64,000 nucleotides of DNA, taken from NCBI RefSeq assembly GCF_947241705.1, contig NC_079261.1:124001-188000 (forward strand), written 5' to 3'. Below are positions 10,973-24,000 of the stretch, piece after piece. Made by a program: the position numbers and the translations under genes. Source of the stretch: Saccharomyces mikatae IFO 1815. Lineage: Eukaryota > Ascomycota > Saccharomycetes > Saccharomycetales > Saccharomycetaceae. The notes under the pieces are model-generated. The model worked only from the letters and a program-made list of their open reading frames with translations, was not told the origin of the DNA and did no database searches. How positions within the stretch are numbered: position 1 is the stretch's first letter; each line of letters starts with the position of its first letter.

Positions 10973-13324
10973 ATGGGGTCATTTCCCTTGGCTGAGTTCC
11001 CATTACGTGACATTCCTGTTCCATTTAGCTACCGTGTGACCGGTGACATAGATTCTCCAAACGGTGTTGGTGCACTTATTGGTGCCGCTGGCACTCATCG
11101 AAACTCTGGCACAACTAACATAGTTGATGCTCAGAATAATGAAGAAGATATCAGTGAGCACCAGAGGAAGAGAGCGGCTGATTCTGGCGAATCTACTCCC
11201 GAAAACGATGATTTTAAAAGAGCAAAACATAACAATCACAAAACATTTCATCAAGTTAACCTTCAGAGCGCTGGAGCACCATCTATGGACGATGATAGCG
11301 TGCATGACTTATTAGATATATCCAATGGTACAAAAAAACTTCTGATGTCCACGGACGATACATCCGCTGCATCCTCTACCTTAGGTGTAAACATGGGGGT
11401 GGCACCTCATAGTGTTGCTGCTCCTAATGCCACTAATGTGGTAACAACAACTGAAAGTGATGTCAATATTAATAACAATATCAGTAATAGTGCTATCAAC
11501 AATAACAATCCTATTGAAGAAGGAGCACTGCCGTTATCACCCACGGCTTCCTCTCCAGGTACTACAACCCCTTTAGCCAAAACTATGAAAAGTGTCAATA
11601 ATAATAATAATATCACTGACTTGATAGAATCTAAAGATTCTTTCATTTCTCCTGAATACCTTTCTGATGAAATTTTAACTGCAATAAACAATAACTTACC
11701 TCACGCATATTTCAAAAACTTGTTGTTTAGGTTAGTCGCGAACATGGATAGGAGTGAGTTATCCGATTTAGGGACTTTAATCAAAGACAATCTGAAGAGA
11801 GACCTAATAACATCTTTGCCTTTCGAAATAAGTTTGAAAATATTCAATTACTTACAGTTTGAAGATATTGTAAATTCACTTGGGGTTTCCCAGAATTGGA
11901 ATAAGATAATTAGAAAATCTACATCTCTATGGAAAAAACTTCTGATATCCGAAAATTTTGTGAGCCCAAAAGGTTTTACTTCTTTCAATCTTAAACTGCT
12001 GAAAAAATACCCAAACCTTTTACAACAGGATCGACTTAGATTAGCTTTTCTGGAGAATATATATAATTTAAAGAATTGGTATAATCCCAAATTTTTACCA
12101 CAAAGGACTACATTAAGAGGCCATATGACAAGCGTTATTACGTGCTTACAATTCGAAGATAATTATGTCATAACTGGGGCAGATGATAAAATGATAAGAG
12201 TCTATGACGCGATAAATAAAAAATTTCTTCTACAATTGTCAGGACACGATGGCGGGGTTTGGGCTTTGAAGTATTCTCATGATGGCATCTTGGTTAGCGG
12301 TTCCACCGATAGAACGGTGCGGGTTTGGGATATTAAAAAAGGCTGTTGTACACATGTTTTTAAAGGTCATAACTCCACAGTGAGATGCCTCGATATAGTG
12401 GAGTACAAAAATAACAGATATATTGTTACTGGCTCGAGAGACAATACTTTGCACGTCTGGAAATTGCCTAAGGAGGCTTCGGCTATTGAACATGGGGATG
12501 AACATGATTATCCATTGGTATATCACACCCCGGAGGAAAATCCGTATTTTATAGGTGTCCTAAGAGGACACATGGCGTCTGTAAGAACTGTTTCTGGTCA
12601 CGGTAATATAGTTGTTAGTGGCTCCTATGATAACACGCTAATTGTGTGGGATGTTGCGCAGATGAAATGTCTATATATTTTAAGTGGGCATACAGATCGT
12701 ATTTATTCTACAATTTATGATCATGAAAGGAAAAGGTGTATTTCTGCTAGTATGGATACCACTATTAAAATCTGGGATTTAGAAAATATTTGGAATAATG
12801 GAGAATGTTCTTACGCAACAAACTCTGCCTCTCCATGCGCGAAAATACTTGGCGCCATGTACACGTTGCAAGGTCATACAGCCTTGGTTGGTTTATTAAG
12901 ATTATCTGATAAATTTTTGGTCAGTGCAGCTGCAGATGGTACAATAAGGGGTTGGGATGCAAACGACTACTCTAGAAAGTTTTGTTACCATCATACTAAT
13001 CTGAGTGCGATTACCACATTTAATGTATCGGATAATATTTTGGTAAGTGGTTCGGAAAGTCAGTTCAATATTTATAACCTAAGAAGTGGGAAGCTGGTCC
13101 ATGCAAATATTCTTAAAGATGCTGATCAGATTTGGTCGGTTAATTTTAAGGGTGAAACACTTGTTGCAGCAGTTGAAAAAGATGGACAAAGCTTTCTAGA
13201 AATTCTGGACTTCAGTAAAGCTTCAAAAGTTAATTACGTTAGCAATTCTCTAAACTCCTCGTCATCATCCTTGGAATCTATTTCCACTTCTTTAGGATTA
13301 ACAAGGGCTACTATAATACCTTAA
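10973..13324 (+). CDS. CDC4: Cdc4, F-box/WD40 substrate receptor of the SCF ubiquitin ligase
   Basis: This 783-residue protein (779 in S. cerevisiae) selects phosphorylated substrates such as the Cdk inhibitor Sic1 for ubiquitination by Skp1-Cdc53. The first 230 residues are diverged and Asn/Ser-rich, with the short conserved block EEGALPLSPTASSPGTTTP. A dimerisation region (about 235-275) leads into the F-box at about 275-325 (LPFEISLKIFNYL then LWKKLL). Eight WD40 blades follow from about 380 to 745, with clear GH...WD units such as GHDGGVWAL...VRVWD and GHTDRIYST...IKIWD. It is essential for the G1/S transition. Head-to-head with WWM1, upstream of SMC1 on the same strand. Confidence 0.98.
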   Translation: MGSFPLAEFPLRDIPVPFSYRVTGDIDSPNGVGALIGAAGTHRNSGTTNIVDAQNNEEDISEHQRKRAADSGESTPENDDFKRAKHNNHKTFHQVNLQSAGAPSMDDDSVHDLLDISNGTKKLLMSTDDTSAASSTLGVNMGVAPHSVAAPNATNVVTTTESDVNINNNISNSAINNNNPIEEGALPLSPTASSPGTTTPLAKTMKSVNNNNNITDLIESKDSFISPEYLSDEILTAINNNLPHAYFKNLLFRLVANMDRSELSDLGTLIKDNLKRDLITSLPFEISLKIFNYLQFEDIVNSLGVSQNWNKIIRKSTSLWKKLLISENFVSPKGFTSFNLKLLKKYPNLLQQDRLRLAFLENIYNLKNWYNPKFLPQRTTLRGHMTSVITCLQFEDNYVITGADDKMIRVYDAINKKFLLQLSGHDGGVWALKYSHDGILVSGSTDRTVRVWDIKKGCCTHVFKGHNSTVRCLDIVEYKNNRYIVTGSRDNTLHVWKLPKEASAIEHGDEHDYPLVYHTPEENPYFIGVLRGHMASVRTVSGHGNIVVSGSYDNTLIVWDVAQMKCLYILSGHTDRIYSTIYDHERKRCISASMDTTIKIWDLENIWNNGECSYATNSASPCAKILGAMYTLQGHTALVGLLRLSDKFLVSAAADGTIRGWDANDYSRKFCYHHTNLSAITTFNVSDNILVSGSESQFNIYNLRSGKLVHANILKDADQIWSVNFKGETLVAAVEKDGQSFLEILDFSKASKVNYVSNSLNSSSSSLESISTSLGLTRATIIP

Positions 13325-14017
13325 GATTTCCCGAAGAGCAAGCATTGACTCATACTTGGATAATATAGTGCAAAAAGTAGTTATATACTCAGTAAAAAAG
13401 TAAAAATAAACCGATATATTTCGTGAATATCAAGTGAAGCCTAGCGTGCAATTGTTCGATAATACTTACACCTACTATAGGAGAATAATTAATATTTCCT
13501 CGCTGAAAAGGTGATTATTACGGATATTTAGAAAAGAAAATTGAAAAAAAAATCGTTCGGAAACAAAGGGAAACAAGAATGTCAAGATGCATTACAACAT
13601 AGTATTTTATATAGTATTTTTAGCTGTTCCGACGTTGTCTATGTAAGTATATATTATTCAAGATTCAGATTTTGCAAAGCATCAGTATTCTCTCTGACAA
13701 CTAAAAAATCTGGCATTGAGACACTTCAAAGCTTTTTTCATACATGCAACAGCTTAATAGATCAACTCTATAAATATATTATGAGGCTCCTTTGACGAAT
13801 TTTTTACATTTTAAAGTTTAATTATTACTATTATCCTCCATTCGATTATATCGTTGACAGCGATAAACGCGTTAATGGGAGAAAGAGAAAAAGTATCAAT
13901 AACGCGTAAATGGAACTCTGTTCTACAAGATCGAAGACTCTCATATCACATTCCATAAAATCACTTAAAGCAGGTATTCAAGGATCGTTGATATAAACTA
14001 GGTTGAAAAAAGGTACA
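13325..14017. promoter_or_regulatory. CDC4-SMC1 intergenic region with two MluI cell-cycle boxes
   Basis: Two perfect MCB elements (ACGCGT) sit at 13867-13872 and 13902-13907, 151 and 116 bases before the SMC1 ATG and 35 bases apart. MBF binds such boxes and drives G1/S transcription, which suits a cohesin gene. An 84-codon frame at 13541-13795 has no recognisable features and is not called. Confidence 0.8.
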
Positions 14018-17000
14018 ATGGGACGTTTAGTTGGCTTAGAGCTAAGTAATTTTAAGTCCTATAGAGGAATCACCAAGGTTGGATTTGGCGAGTCGAATTT
14101 CACAAGTATTATCGGTCCTAACGGTTCTGGTAAATCAAACATGATGGATGCCATCTCTTTTGTGCTTGGTGTGCGAAGTAATCACTTAAGATCTAATATA
14201 TTGAAGGATTTAATCTATAGAGGGGTCTTAAACGATGATAATGATGACAATTATAATGATACTTCTGACGATGATGTGGCGTCCTCCAACCCAAAGTCCG
14301 CATACGTGAAGGCCTTTTATCAAAAGGGTAACAAAATGGTAGAGCTAATGAGGATTATTTCCAGGAATGGTGACACTAGTTATAAAATTGATGAAAAAAC
14401 CGTTTCCTATAAGGATTATTCCATATTTCTTGAGAACGAGAATATTCTTATCAAAGCCAAAAATTTCTTGGTATTCCAAGGTGATGTTGAGCAAATTGCG
14501 GCACAGTCACCCATAGAATTATCAAGAATGTTTGAAGAAGTGTCAGGTTCTATCCAATATAAGAAGGAGTATGATGAGTTAAAGGAAAAGATTGAAAAAT
14601 TAAGCAAGTCCGCAACCGAATCTATCAAAAATAGGAGAAGGATCCATGGTGAATTGAAAACATACAAGGAAGGCATTAACAAAAACGAGGAATATAGGAA
14701 ACAAGTTGAAAAAAAGAGTGAGCTGCAGAAATTCCAGGCTCTATGGCAGCTATATCACTTAGAACAGCAAAAGGAAGAGCTAACAGATAAGCTGTCAGCA
14801 TCTAACTCTGAAATATCGTCTTTGAAAGAAAAAATAAATCACGAAATGAAATCACTACAACGCTCCAAATCTTCTTTTGTTAAGGAAAGCGCCGTAATTT
14901 CTAAGCAGAAAAGTAAACTAAACTATATTATCAAGGATAAAGAAAAACTGGTTTCGGATTTACGACTAATAAAAGTGCCTCAACAGGCGGCAGGGAAACG
15001 TGTTTTACATATTGAAAAAAGGATCGAAAGTTTACAGAGAGACCTTCAAAGACAGAAGGCTTACGTAGAGAGATTTGAAACACAACTGAAAGTAGTAACC
15101 AAATCCAAGAAAACCTTTGAAGAGGAAATCAAAGAATCTGCTAGAAATTATGATAAATTCAAGCTGAATGAAAATGATCTAGAGACATATAATTGCTTAC
15201 ATGAAAAATATCTTACGGAAAATGGGTCGATTCTAGAAGAAAAGATTGCCCTTTACAATAACGATAAACAAGAAATCCAGGAAGAGTTAGACAGATTCAA
15301 TAAAAGAGCCGATATTTCTAAAAGAAGGATAACAGAAGAACTTTCCGTAACAGGAGAAAAGTTAGACACGCAACTGAACGATTTGAGAGCTTCTTTAAAT
15401 GAAAAAAACGCCGTTCATACTGAACGTTTGCATGAACTTAAGAAACTACAATCTGATATTGAATCTGCTAACAATCAAGAATATGACTTGAATTTCAAGT
15501 TGAGAGAAACACTGGTTAAGATAGATGACTTGAGTGCTAATCAAAGAGAAACTATGAAAGAAAGAAAACTAAGAGAAAACATAGCAATGTTGAAAAGGTT
15601 CTTTCCCGGTGTAAAAGGCCTTGTTCATGATCTTTGTCACCCAAAAAAAGAAAAGTATGGCCTAGCAGTGTCTACAATTTTGGGTAAGAACTTTGATTCT
15701 GTCATTGTAGAGAATTTAACTGTAGCTCAAGAATGTATTGCATTTTTGAAGAAGCAACGTGCAGGCACTGCCTCTTTCATACCGCTTGACACAATCGAGA
15801 CAGAATTGCCTACGTTATCATTACCTGATTCACAAGAATACATTTTATCAATTAATGCCATTGATTATGAGCCAGAATATGAAAAGGCGATGCAATATGT
15901 GTGCGGCGACTCCATCATTTGTAATTCATTAAAGATTGCCAAAGGTTTGAAATGGAATAAGGGTGTGAGGGCCAAATTGGTTACAATCGAAGGCGCTTTG
16001 ATTCACAAAGCTGGGTTGATGACAGGTGGTATATCGGGTGATGCCAATAATAGGTGGGACAAAGAAGAATATCAAAGTTTAATGTCTTTGAAAGACAAAC
16101 TGCTGGTTCAAATCGATGAGCTTTCTAATAGTCAACGTTCTAATTCTATCAGAGCAAGGGAAGTAGAGAATAGTGTTTCACTATTAAATTCCGATATAGC
16201 AAGTTTAAGAACCCAAGTAACGCAACAGAAACGCTCCTTGGATGAAAATAATTTGGAGATAAAGTACCATAATGATTTGCTAGAAAAGGAAATCCAACCA
16301 AAAATAACTGAATTGGAGAAAAAACTAGATGATTTGGAAAATACAAAGAATGGGCTAGAAAAGGAGAAGGAAATATTACAGAATGATATCTTCAAGGAAT
16401 TTACAAGTAAAATTGGCTTTTCTATCAAAGAATATGAAAATCATTCTGGTGAATTAATGAGACAACAATCTAAAGAATTACAACAGCTACAAAAACAAAT
16501 TTTGACCGTTGAGAATAAGTTGCAATTTGAAACAGACAGGTTAAACACTACTCAAAGAAGATATGAAAAGGCACGGAAAGATCTAGAGAAAGCTCAAGTC
16601 GAGATGAGTTCTTTGGAAGAACAGGAACATGCAATAGAAATGAAAATAGAATCAATAGGGTCCAAATTGGAAGAAAATAAAAACCATTTAGTTGAGTTGG
16701 AGAAGAAACTTGTAACAAAACAGAGTGATTTAAATTCCAGTGAAGATATTTTGGAAGACATGAATAGCAACTTGCAAGTTTTGAAAAGGGAAAGAGACGG
16801 CATAAAAGAAGATGTTGAAAAGAATGACTTGGAAAAAGTAACAGCATTGAAAAATTGTAAGATCTCAAACATAAATTTACCTATACTATCGCAAACAACA
16901 TTAGACGATTTCCCTATATCTTCCAGAGATTCTGACGCGATTACAATTTCCAACAGTATTGTTGTAGACTACAAAGGACTCCCAAAAAAATACAAAGAAA

Positions 17001-17704
17001 ACAATAGTGATTCAGCAAAGAGAGAGCTCGAGCAAAAAATCCGTGAAATAGAAGAAATATTGAATGAGTTGCAACCAAATGCAAGAGCTGTAGAGAGATA
17101 TGATGAAGCAGAAGGAAGATTTGAAGTGATAAATAACGAAACAGAACAGTTGAAGACCGAAGAAAAAAAAATCCTAAACCAATTTCTCAAAATCAAGAGA
17201 AAAAGGAAAGAATTGTTCGAAAAGACATTTGATTACGTGAGCGATCATCTGGACGCAATCTATAGAGAACTGACTAAAAACCCCAATTCTAATGTAGAAT
17301 TGGCTGGCGGTAATGCGTCTCTGACCATAGAGGACGAAGATGAGCCGTTCAATGCAGGAATCAAATATCATGCCACCCCACCTCTGAAAAGATTCAAGGA
17401 TATGGAATATCTTTCGGGTGGTGAAAAAACTGTGGCTGCCTTGGCTTTACTATTTGCTATTAATTCATACCAGCCTAGTCCCTTCTTTGTGCTGGATGAA
17501 GTAGATGCCGCATTAGACATTACTAATGTCCAGAGAATCGCTGCCTACATAAGAAGACACCGTAATCCCGACCTCCAGTTCATTGTCATTTCATTGAAGA
17601 ACACCATGTTTGAAAAATCTGATGCTCTCGTAGGTGTTTACAGGCAGCAACAAGAAAATTCCTCTAAAATCATAACTTTGGACTTGAGCAATTATGCAGA
17701 ATGA
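14018..17704 (+). CDS. SMC1: Smc1, cohesin ATPase subunit
   Basis: This is one of the two SMC subunits of cohesin, which holds sister chromatids together; it pairs with Smc3 and Scc1. The ATG at 14018 (MGRLVGLELSNFKSY) gives 1228 residues (1225 in S. cerevisiae); an in-frame ATG 15 bases upstream is less likely. The N-terminal Walker A motif is GPNGSGKS at 33-40. A long coiled coil (about 170-500) leads to the hinge (about 520-650, with the MTGGISG segment near its end), then a second coiled coil to about 1060. The C-terminal half-ATPase carries the signature LSGGEKT and the Walker B/D-loop FFVLDEVDAALD. Two MCB boxes lie upstream. Confidence 0.98.
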   Translation: MGRLVGLELSNFKSYRGITKVGFGESNFTSIIGPNGSGKSNMMDAISFVLGVRSNHLRSNILKDLIYRGVLNDDNDDNYNDTSDDDVASSNPKSAYVKAFYQKGNKMVELMRIISRNGDTSYKIDEKTVSYKDYSIFLENENILIKAKNFLVFQGDVEQIAAQSPIELSRMFEEVSGSIQYKKEYDELKEKIEKLSKSATESIKNRRRIHGELKTYKEGINKNEEYRKQVEKKSELQKFQALWQLYHLEQQKEELTDKLSASNSEISSLKEKINHEMKSLQRSKSSFVKESAVISKQKSKLNYIIKDKEKLVSDLRLIKVPQQAAGKRVLHIEKRIESLQRDLQRQKAYVERFETQLKVVTKSKKTFEEEIKESARNYDKFKLNENDLETYNCLHEKYLTENGSILEEKIALYNNDKQEIQEELDRFNKRADISKRRITEELSVTGEKLDTQLNDLRASLNEKNAVHTERLHELKKLQSDIESANNQEYDLNFKLRETLVKIDDLSANQRETMKERKLRENIAMLKRFFPGVKGLVHDLCHPKKEKYGLAVSTILGKNFDSVIVENLTVAQECIAFLKKQRAGTASFIPLDTIETELPTLSLPDSQEYILSINAIDYEPEYEKAMQYVCGDSIICNSLKIAKGLKWNKGVRAKLVTIEGALIHKAGLMTGGISGDANNRWDKEEYQSLMSLKDKLLVQIDELSNSQRSNSIRAREVENSVSLLNSDIASLRTQVTQQKRSLDENNLEIKYHNDLLEKEIQPKITELEKKLDDLENTKNGLEKEKEILQNDIFKEFTSKIGFSIKEYENHSGELMRQQSKELQQLQKQILTVENKLQFETDRLNTTQRRYEKARKDLEKAQVEMSSLEEQEHAIEMKIESIGSKLEENKNHLVELEKKLVTKQSDLNSSEDILEDMNSNLQVLKRERDGIKEDVEKNDLEKVTALKNCKISNINLPILSQTTLDDFPISSRDSDAITISNSIVVDYKGLPKKYKENNSDSAKRELEQKIREIEEILNELQPNARAVERYDEAEGRFEVINNETEQLKTEEKKILNQFLKIKRKRKELFEKTFDYVSDHLDAIYRELTKNPNSNVELAGGNASLTIEDEDEPFNAGIKYHATPPLKRFKDMEYLSGGEKTVAALALLFAINSYQPSPFFVLDEVDAALDITNVQRIAAYIRRHRNPDLQFIVISLKNTMFEKSDALVGVYRQQQENSSKIITLDLSNYAE

Positions 17705-18078
17705 TTTGATGTGATGGAGCGAAATCACAGCTACAAAACACAAAATAACTAACAATTTCTATATAGGTCAACTAGCTAGTGTAAAATCATAGTAACAATA
17801 ACATCAATAACGTCCTTTTTTCCTGGGTGACCCGATCGCGATGGGTGGCGCCCGAGGTATCCCTTAGAAAAGAATTTTTTAAGTTCTTTCTCATCTCTCA
17901 CCAGTGATGAAACATACACTGAGTATATCTATAATTGGACTGAGATCGTAAAGCACCCCATTGGATCGTAGTAAGCACCACGTAAAGGATATTTGAATTT
18001 TACAGCTTATTTGCACACATATACTTTTCACTTTTGGTAGCTAGCTTTGCACATTATTTTTTCGATTTGTTACCGCCA
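17705..18078. promoter_or_regulatory. SMC1-BLM10 intergenic region
   Basis: This 374-base region contains GGTGGCG at 17844-17850. It shares the first seven bases of the proteasome element GGTGGCRAA bound by Rpn4 but not the last two, so it is at best a weak site. The sequence around it is unusually GC-rich for an intergenic region. Nothing else is recognised. Confidence 0.35.
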
Positions 18079-21000
18079 ATGACTGCCAACAATGACGATG
18101 ATATCAAGTCTCCTATTCCCGTTACCAACAAGACCTTATCCCAATTGAAACGTATTGAGAGAAGTCCAGGAAGACCCAGTTCTTCTCAAGGTGAGATAAA
18201 ACGTAAAAGATCTAGACTGTTTAGCTCAGACAGAAGACCTGATTCTCCATTAAGAGCAAGATCTGCTACTCCAACGCTACAAGACCAAAAACTATTCAAT
18301 GGTATGGATTCTACGTCCCTTTTGAATGAGAGATTGCAGCATTATACGCTAGATTATGTCAGCGACAGGGCGCAACATATGAAGAATATATACGATCCAA
18401 GCTCTCGGTGGTTCAGCAGATCAGTAAGACCTGAATTTCCTATTGAAGAGTATTTACCATATAAGACGGAAAGTCATGAAGATCAAGCGAAGTATTTGTG
18501 CCATGTATTGGTCAATCTTTATATTGCCATTAGCTCATTAGATATTCAAGGCTTGATTTCTATTTCCAGTAAAGATCTGGCTGATTTGAAAAAGGAGGTG
18601 GATGATCTAGCTCTTCAAACTGATCTGTTCAGATTATCAAACAACACAGCAGAGAATGACTTGCTTGGAAACGACATTGCTGATTATGACGATGCAGAAG
18701 GCCTAGAGGACGAATTAGACGAATATTTTGATTTAACAGGCCCTGACTTCAATGCGACGGGCAAGATTACTGCTAAATCGGCAACCATTGTAAACGTAAA
18801 CCATTGGACTAATGAGCTCAAGAATTGCCTGCATTTTGATTTCCCACTGACTTTAAGAAAATCTCTTGCCACGGTTTATTATTATTTGTCTCTTGTCCAG
18901 GGACAGAAGGTGTATAGGCAAATGCACGTTGATATGTTTGAAAGTCTAGTGAGTATTGATGATGATAGGACAAATTTTACCGAATTGTTGCAAAAAGAAG
19001 GTCTCTTGCTAGACCATCAAATTATGCTGAATTTCCTGTGTGAATTTTTACCTTATCCAGATCCTGACTATGCCCGTTATGAACTATCATCAAAGGAAGA
19101 TTTGCAATTATTTAGATTGTTATTGAAGCACGCACACAATGCTAAACCATTCTTTGATAAGTCAAAGGAGAATTTATTAATTGATACCATGAATTTCCTG
19201 TTGTCTAGTCTTGCACCATCTACGATGATGGCCATTATGCCTATTATTACATCCATCGTTCCCTATCATTATCATATCCATTCTAAGATTATTGATTACT
19301 TCCCCTTTTGTTACAGCATCTGGAGTTCAGTCAGTGCCAATGTGGCCATCGATACTCACATGTACGATTTTGTCGGGTCAATTTCCAAGGACGTTCATAA
19401 TAAGATTTTAAACAGTAATGGTGGGGAAAATACAGTTGAAGTGATGTTTGGAAAATTTGGAATTTTCACAGAAAATCAAATGACTTTTATGTTCAATAGG
19501 CTACAAGGCCATCTTAGAACAGACGGTCAAATACATTCATACTCCCGCACGGTAAAGCCATTTGTTTATGCTATAAACGGTTCTAACAAGAAAGATTTTT
19601 TTGAGAAGTTACTTAGTTTAACCAAAGCCATCGAGACTTTCATTCACCCCTCCAATAATGGGTTCTGGACTAAGCCAAATGCTAAATTTGTCCATGCCTT
19701 CATCAAATCTTACCATGGAAGAGTAAAATACGAGGAAAAATTACATGTCAATGGTGTTTCAAATGGTATATGTTTAACATCTTCATGTCACGAAGAGATA
19801 GTCGAAATATTCTTGAATATTGTCAGTCTGGGTTCACAGAATAAGAATTCTGATATCGCAAATTATTATATCTCTTGTTTCGCGTATCTTTTAGAACTGA
19901 ATCCCTCAAATGCGTATTTAATTTATGACAAAATACTGATAGATTTATATGATACGCTGGCTGACCAATTTATCAATTCAAGACACAGGATCATCTCCTC
20001 TTTGAAACAATTCACAAGGATAATCCGATTTATTGTGATGGATAGGCTATATCGCGTGCATATAACAAATATTCTTTCAATGTTGGTCTCCAAACTTGAC
20101 ATGAATGATAGCAATCTAACAAGCAACTTAATCAATGGTATTGTATCCATTGCCGCTTTCATACCTATAACGAAACTCACCCGAGAGGATGATTATTTAT
20201 CGTTTGAATCTGATACTCTTCCTTTAGTCCAACAACATTTCTATCATATTAAAAGCGGTGAAAGTTCAAGTACCTTCGAGATTGACAAAGAACTGCTAAA
20301 TAACGCTTTCAAAGCTTCCACCACAATTTTTGAAAGTGTTCTGAAAGTATATGTAGAAAAGATTTTTCAGTTAATTGATGTAGACTTAGAGGACTCTTTG
20401 GTCACCAAAATAAACCAAACCACTATGATTATACAAGAGTCTATGGACGATGATATATTCAATTACTTTGCTGCTTTGTTACAGAGAAACTTTTGGAGCA
20501 ATGATTCCTTCAAGGAGAAGGATCCGAACTACGAATTAGTTACCATCCCATTAGCGGCTTTAGTAAGAAGAAATAATTCTTTAAGTAAAGATTTGGTCAG
20601 AACTCTTTTATTCCATGTCAAAGAACAGATTAAAAGAGGTGCTGGGTCTGTGAGAAGTACTTCTGAAATTCAACAGAGGGATGTTAAATTAGTTTTGTAT
20701 CTGACTGCACTGAACGACGTTTTAAGACAGTGTCATGAGTCCTTATTGGAGTACAGCGATGAATTGATAACATTTATGGAATATCTATACGACAACATAA
20801 CTAACCCGCCACTGGATGTTATTACATCTATTGTTATTCACAGTGCCTTGGCAACTCTTTGTACTACTGAAATAACTGACTGTCGTTTGTTCCCAGAAGA
20901 CTCTAAAATTCCTGAAGAGGATAGATGGGGCGGACTGCAGTTCGATTCTAGAAGATTTGACAAACAGCATTTAAACTTTGAATGGCATGTTCCTTCTAGT

Positions 21001-24000
21001 GATGAGATAACCTTATCCATAAGTATTCTAGAAAGTCTTACAGAATACTGTATCAACAAAGTAGAAGAGCTGATGAAAGCCCCACGAAATGATTCCGAGT
21101 ACGCCGATATGATACAGAAGTACGTTCTAGTTATGACACACACGCTCTCTGGGTCAAGTTTATTGTTTGATCCAGATTTCAACAAGTATAGAACACAATC
21201 AAACCTGTCGTACAGAGAAAAGTTGATTTTGTTGAAAAATATTCGTGAAAACAATTGTGATCCTCAAGAACTGGATATTGACATTGAACAAATTCGTTCT
21301 GGTAAGGACGATGAAGACTACATTGAAAGTAAGGATATTGAAGCAGGGCTGAATACAGGTATTTCTGATGTCGTGCAATTGAGAGATGAGTACCCAGACG
21401 AATTAATTGTTGACGATCAAATGGCATCAGAAATGCCCTCCGGTGTGAATACTCCTATTATAGGAGCCCGTGGCACTGATAACTCATCTATGAGTTCAGA
21501 CCTTGCCTTCAGAGATTTAGATATTTACAGCTGTAATTATTACTTCGGAAACACCACTGAGGAGAAGTTACAAAATCCACAATACCTACAAGTCCATAAA
21601 GTAAGGTCACGTATTGGCCGTTTCTTCCACAAACTTTATGTCTTCCTATGTACAAACTTTGAAAACAACACCAACATGTTTCAAATTCTTTTACATGGAT
21701 TAAAGGTTTGGTTTACAGATTTAGGACAAGAAACGGTCTTCAATGAAGATCCAGATGCCTTCATTGATGTTGACTTCTTAGAAAACGTCCAATCGCTTTC
21801 GCATATAAATGAGCCTTTTACAAGAACCAATTTTGCGATCAGAGCGAACGGTTTCCACCAAAGTAGGGTTCTCTTACATTCAACAAATCGAAAAGGCTCT
21901 AAGTTGGAAAATCTTCTGTTGGTCGACATCATACATTTGGCCACATCCCTTTATCCTGATATTTATAAACCAGCCCAAGGCACTCTAGTACACTGTATGA
22001 AGCAACTAGTAGGGTCATATGGTATAGTTATTAATAAAGTTATTCCGCTTTTGGAGAAAGCGGTTAAGAATCATGATTATATGAAAACTCAAGTTATTTT
22101 GAACGTGTTATTGATCAAGAAAATTCACAGGAAGCTTATGACGGATTATAAGGACATCGATAGACTAATATTTCTGCTGATTGAATGTTGTCATGTGAAT
22201 GAACTAGAGATTGGTATGTATGCAGATAAGATTTTAACTGACATCGTGATTGGAATTAAGATTCCTTCTAGTGTATGTGTTATTTCCGATGAAGCTTTTC
22301 TACCTTTAGCACCTCCTGATGGTACCATCAATATGCAAGTTGAAGCAGTAAAGCTTGCAAAGAAGAAAAAGCGTGAATATTATCTTTCATTGCTAGTCGA
22401 TTTGCAGAATAAACTGTTAGATAAACTGGATGATGAGAAAGAGATGGGGTGGAAGATAAAAATGTTTATCTTGCGCTTTGTCACACAAATGCAATCGAAT
22501 TTGGAAAGTAAACCTGACAAAAGGGCGGTTTTTTCAATAGCTTCACAAATTGCTACAAAACATCCAGAAATTATACATTTGGTTGTAAAGTCATTGTTGT
22601 CGACTTGCAATAAAATAATATCTTTGTCTGATTATGGCTATGACATTACTAGAGCCTATAAAAATGAGTTTAATCCATCTTTTGTTGAAATACTGGATAC
22701 TTCCAATGCAAGCTTCCCAAAAACCTTTACTAAAGAGATGAATAACTTTGATCACCCTCTATATTTTATTGACTCCAGAGCTTTTGTTGGATGGTTATGT
22801 TGGGGCAGACCTATGTATGTCATGTCGTCAAAACCTTTGACCCTCAATTTACATGACAACGAACTAGAAGTGTTGAAAAGCACTGGCCACTTAGTATCTA
22901 AAGAATTTCTGAAAGATATCACAATGAATCTGGTTCAAGATAATGAGACGAGGGGCGTTTTTAGTAGTGGTAATGTATCATTTCTGACCTTGATTATCCT
23001 TTTGATATCATCCGGTCTCTGTGAACTAGACATGTCGGATCTCTTTGAGTTATGTGAGTCGTACTATAACAGGGACGACAAGGCTTCGATGATTATGTCT
23101 GTTGAGATAGTAGCTGGTTTAATTTGCGGGAGTAAGTTTATGAATGCCATTGATTTAGAGAGGCGTGACGTTTTTATAGAGAAATTCCTTGCTAAATGCT
23201 TAAATTACGAATTGAACCACGACGCATTTGAAATTTGGAGCACCTTGGCATGGTGGTTGCCTGCCGTCGTTGATTTGAGAAGATCTAAAACTTTCTTTAG
23301 CCACTTCATTAACGCCGATGGTATGTTTGACCGTGACTCCGATGCAGCTACACATCAGACCTCCAAAATCTACATGTTAAGAAGTATTCTGATGAGTATG
23401 GAGTTTAGAGCGCCGGATGTTCGCAGATTGTTTGATGAGTTGGTATTTGATCACCCATATGATCAAGTTCGTCAAGCAGTCGCTAAACTACTGACCACTT
23501 TAGTTCAAAATCAAAGTAATCCATCAATTTCGGATCCTGCGACATTGTTAAAAGCAGAGTTGAATGATCCAGACGGATTGGGATTGCCATTAAAACAGAT
23601 TCCAGAAAAAGTGGACACCTATATCAAGAAGCAATTTGAAATTATTACGGGTTTGGCAGATAGTGTTATCGGCTTCAGTCCTCAAGAATTTATTAAGACT
23701 GAGTATTTTTACAGGACGTCCACATTGTTTTATTGGATCAAAGAAATGGCAAGGGGACCTAATAAGGTTCTATTGGTCCCTTACTTAGTTGACTATGTGC
23801 TACCCTTTCTTATTGGATTGGTGAAACATAAAGATGTTTGTGCCCTTGCAAGCTTAGATCCTATTCGATTGTATGCTGGCTTGGGATATATGCCGATCAG
23901 AAAGAACCATGTTGTTGCCATTGTTGATTACGTTTGTTCATCAAACGTATTCCTCTCGTCAAATCAAACGAAGCTGCAGTTGACTTTTATTCAACACTTT

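Noticed and set aside
13541-13795. 84-codon frame between CDC4 and SMC1
   Set aside because: It has no recognisable domain and a composition like translated AT-rich intergenic DNA.
17844-17850. Proteasome control element before BLM10
   Set aside because: Only GGTGGCG is present; the following CC does not match the AA of the Rpn4 consensus, so I do not call a site.
18034-18078. Upstream ATG for BLM10
   Set aside because: The ATG at 18079 gives 2143 residues, the length of S. cerevisiae Blm10, and the extra residues are not family-like.
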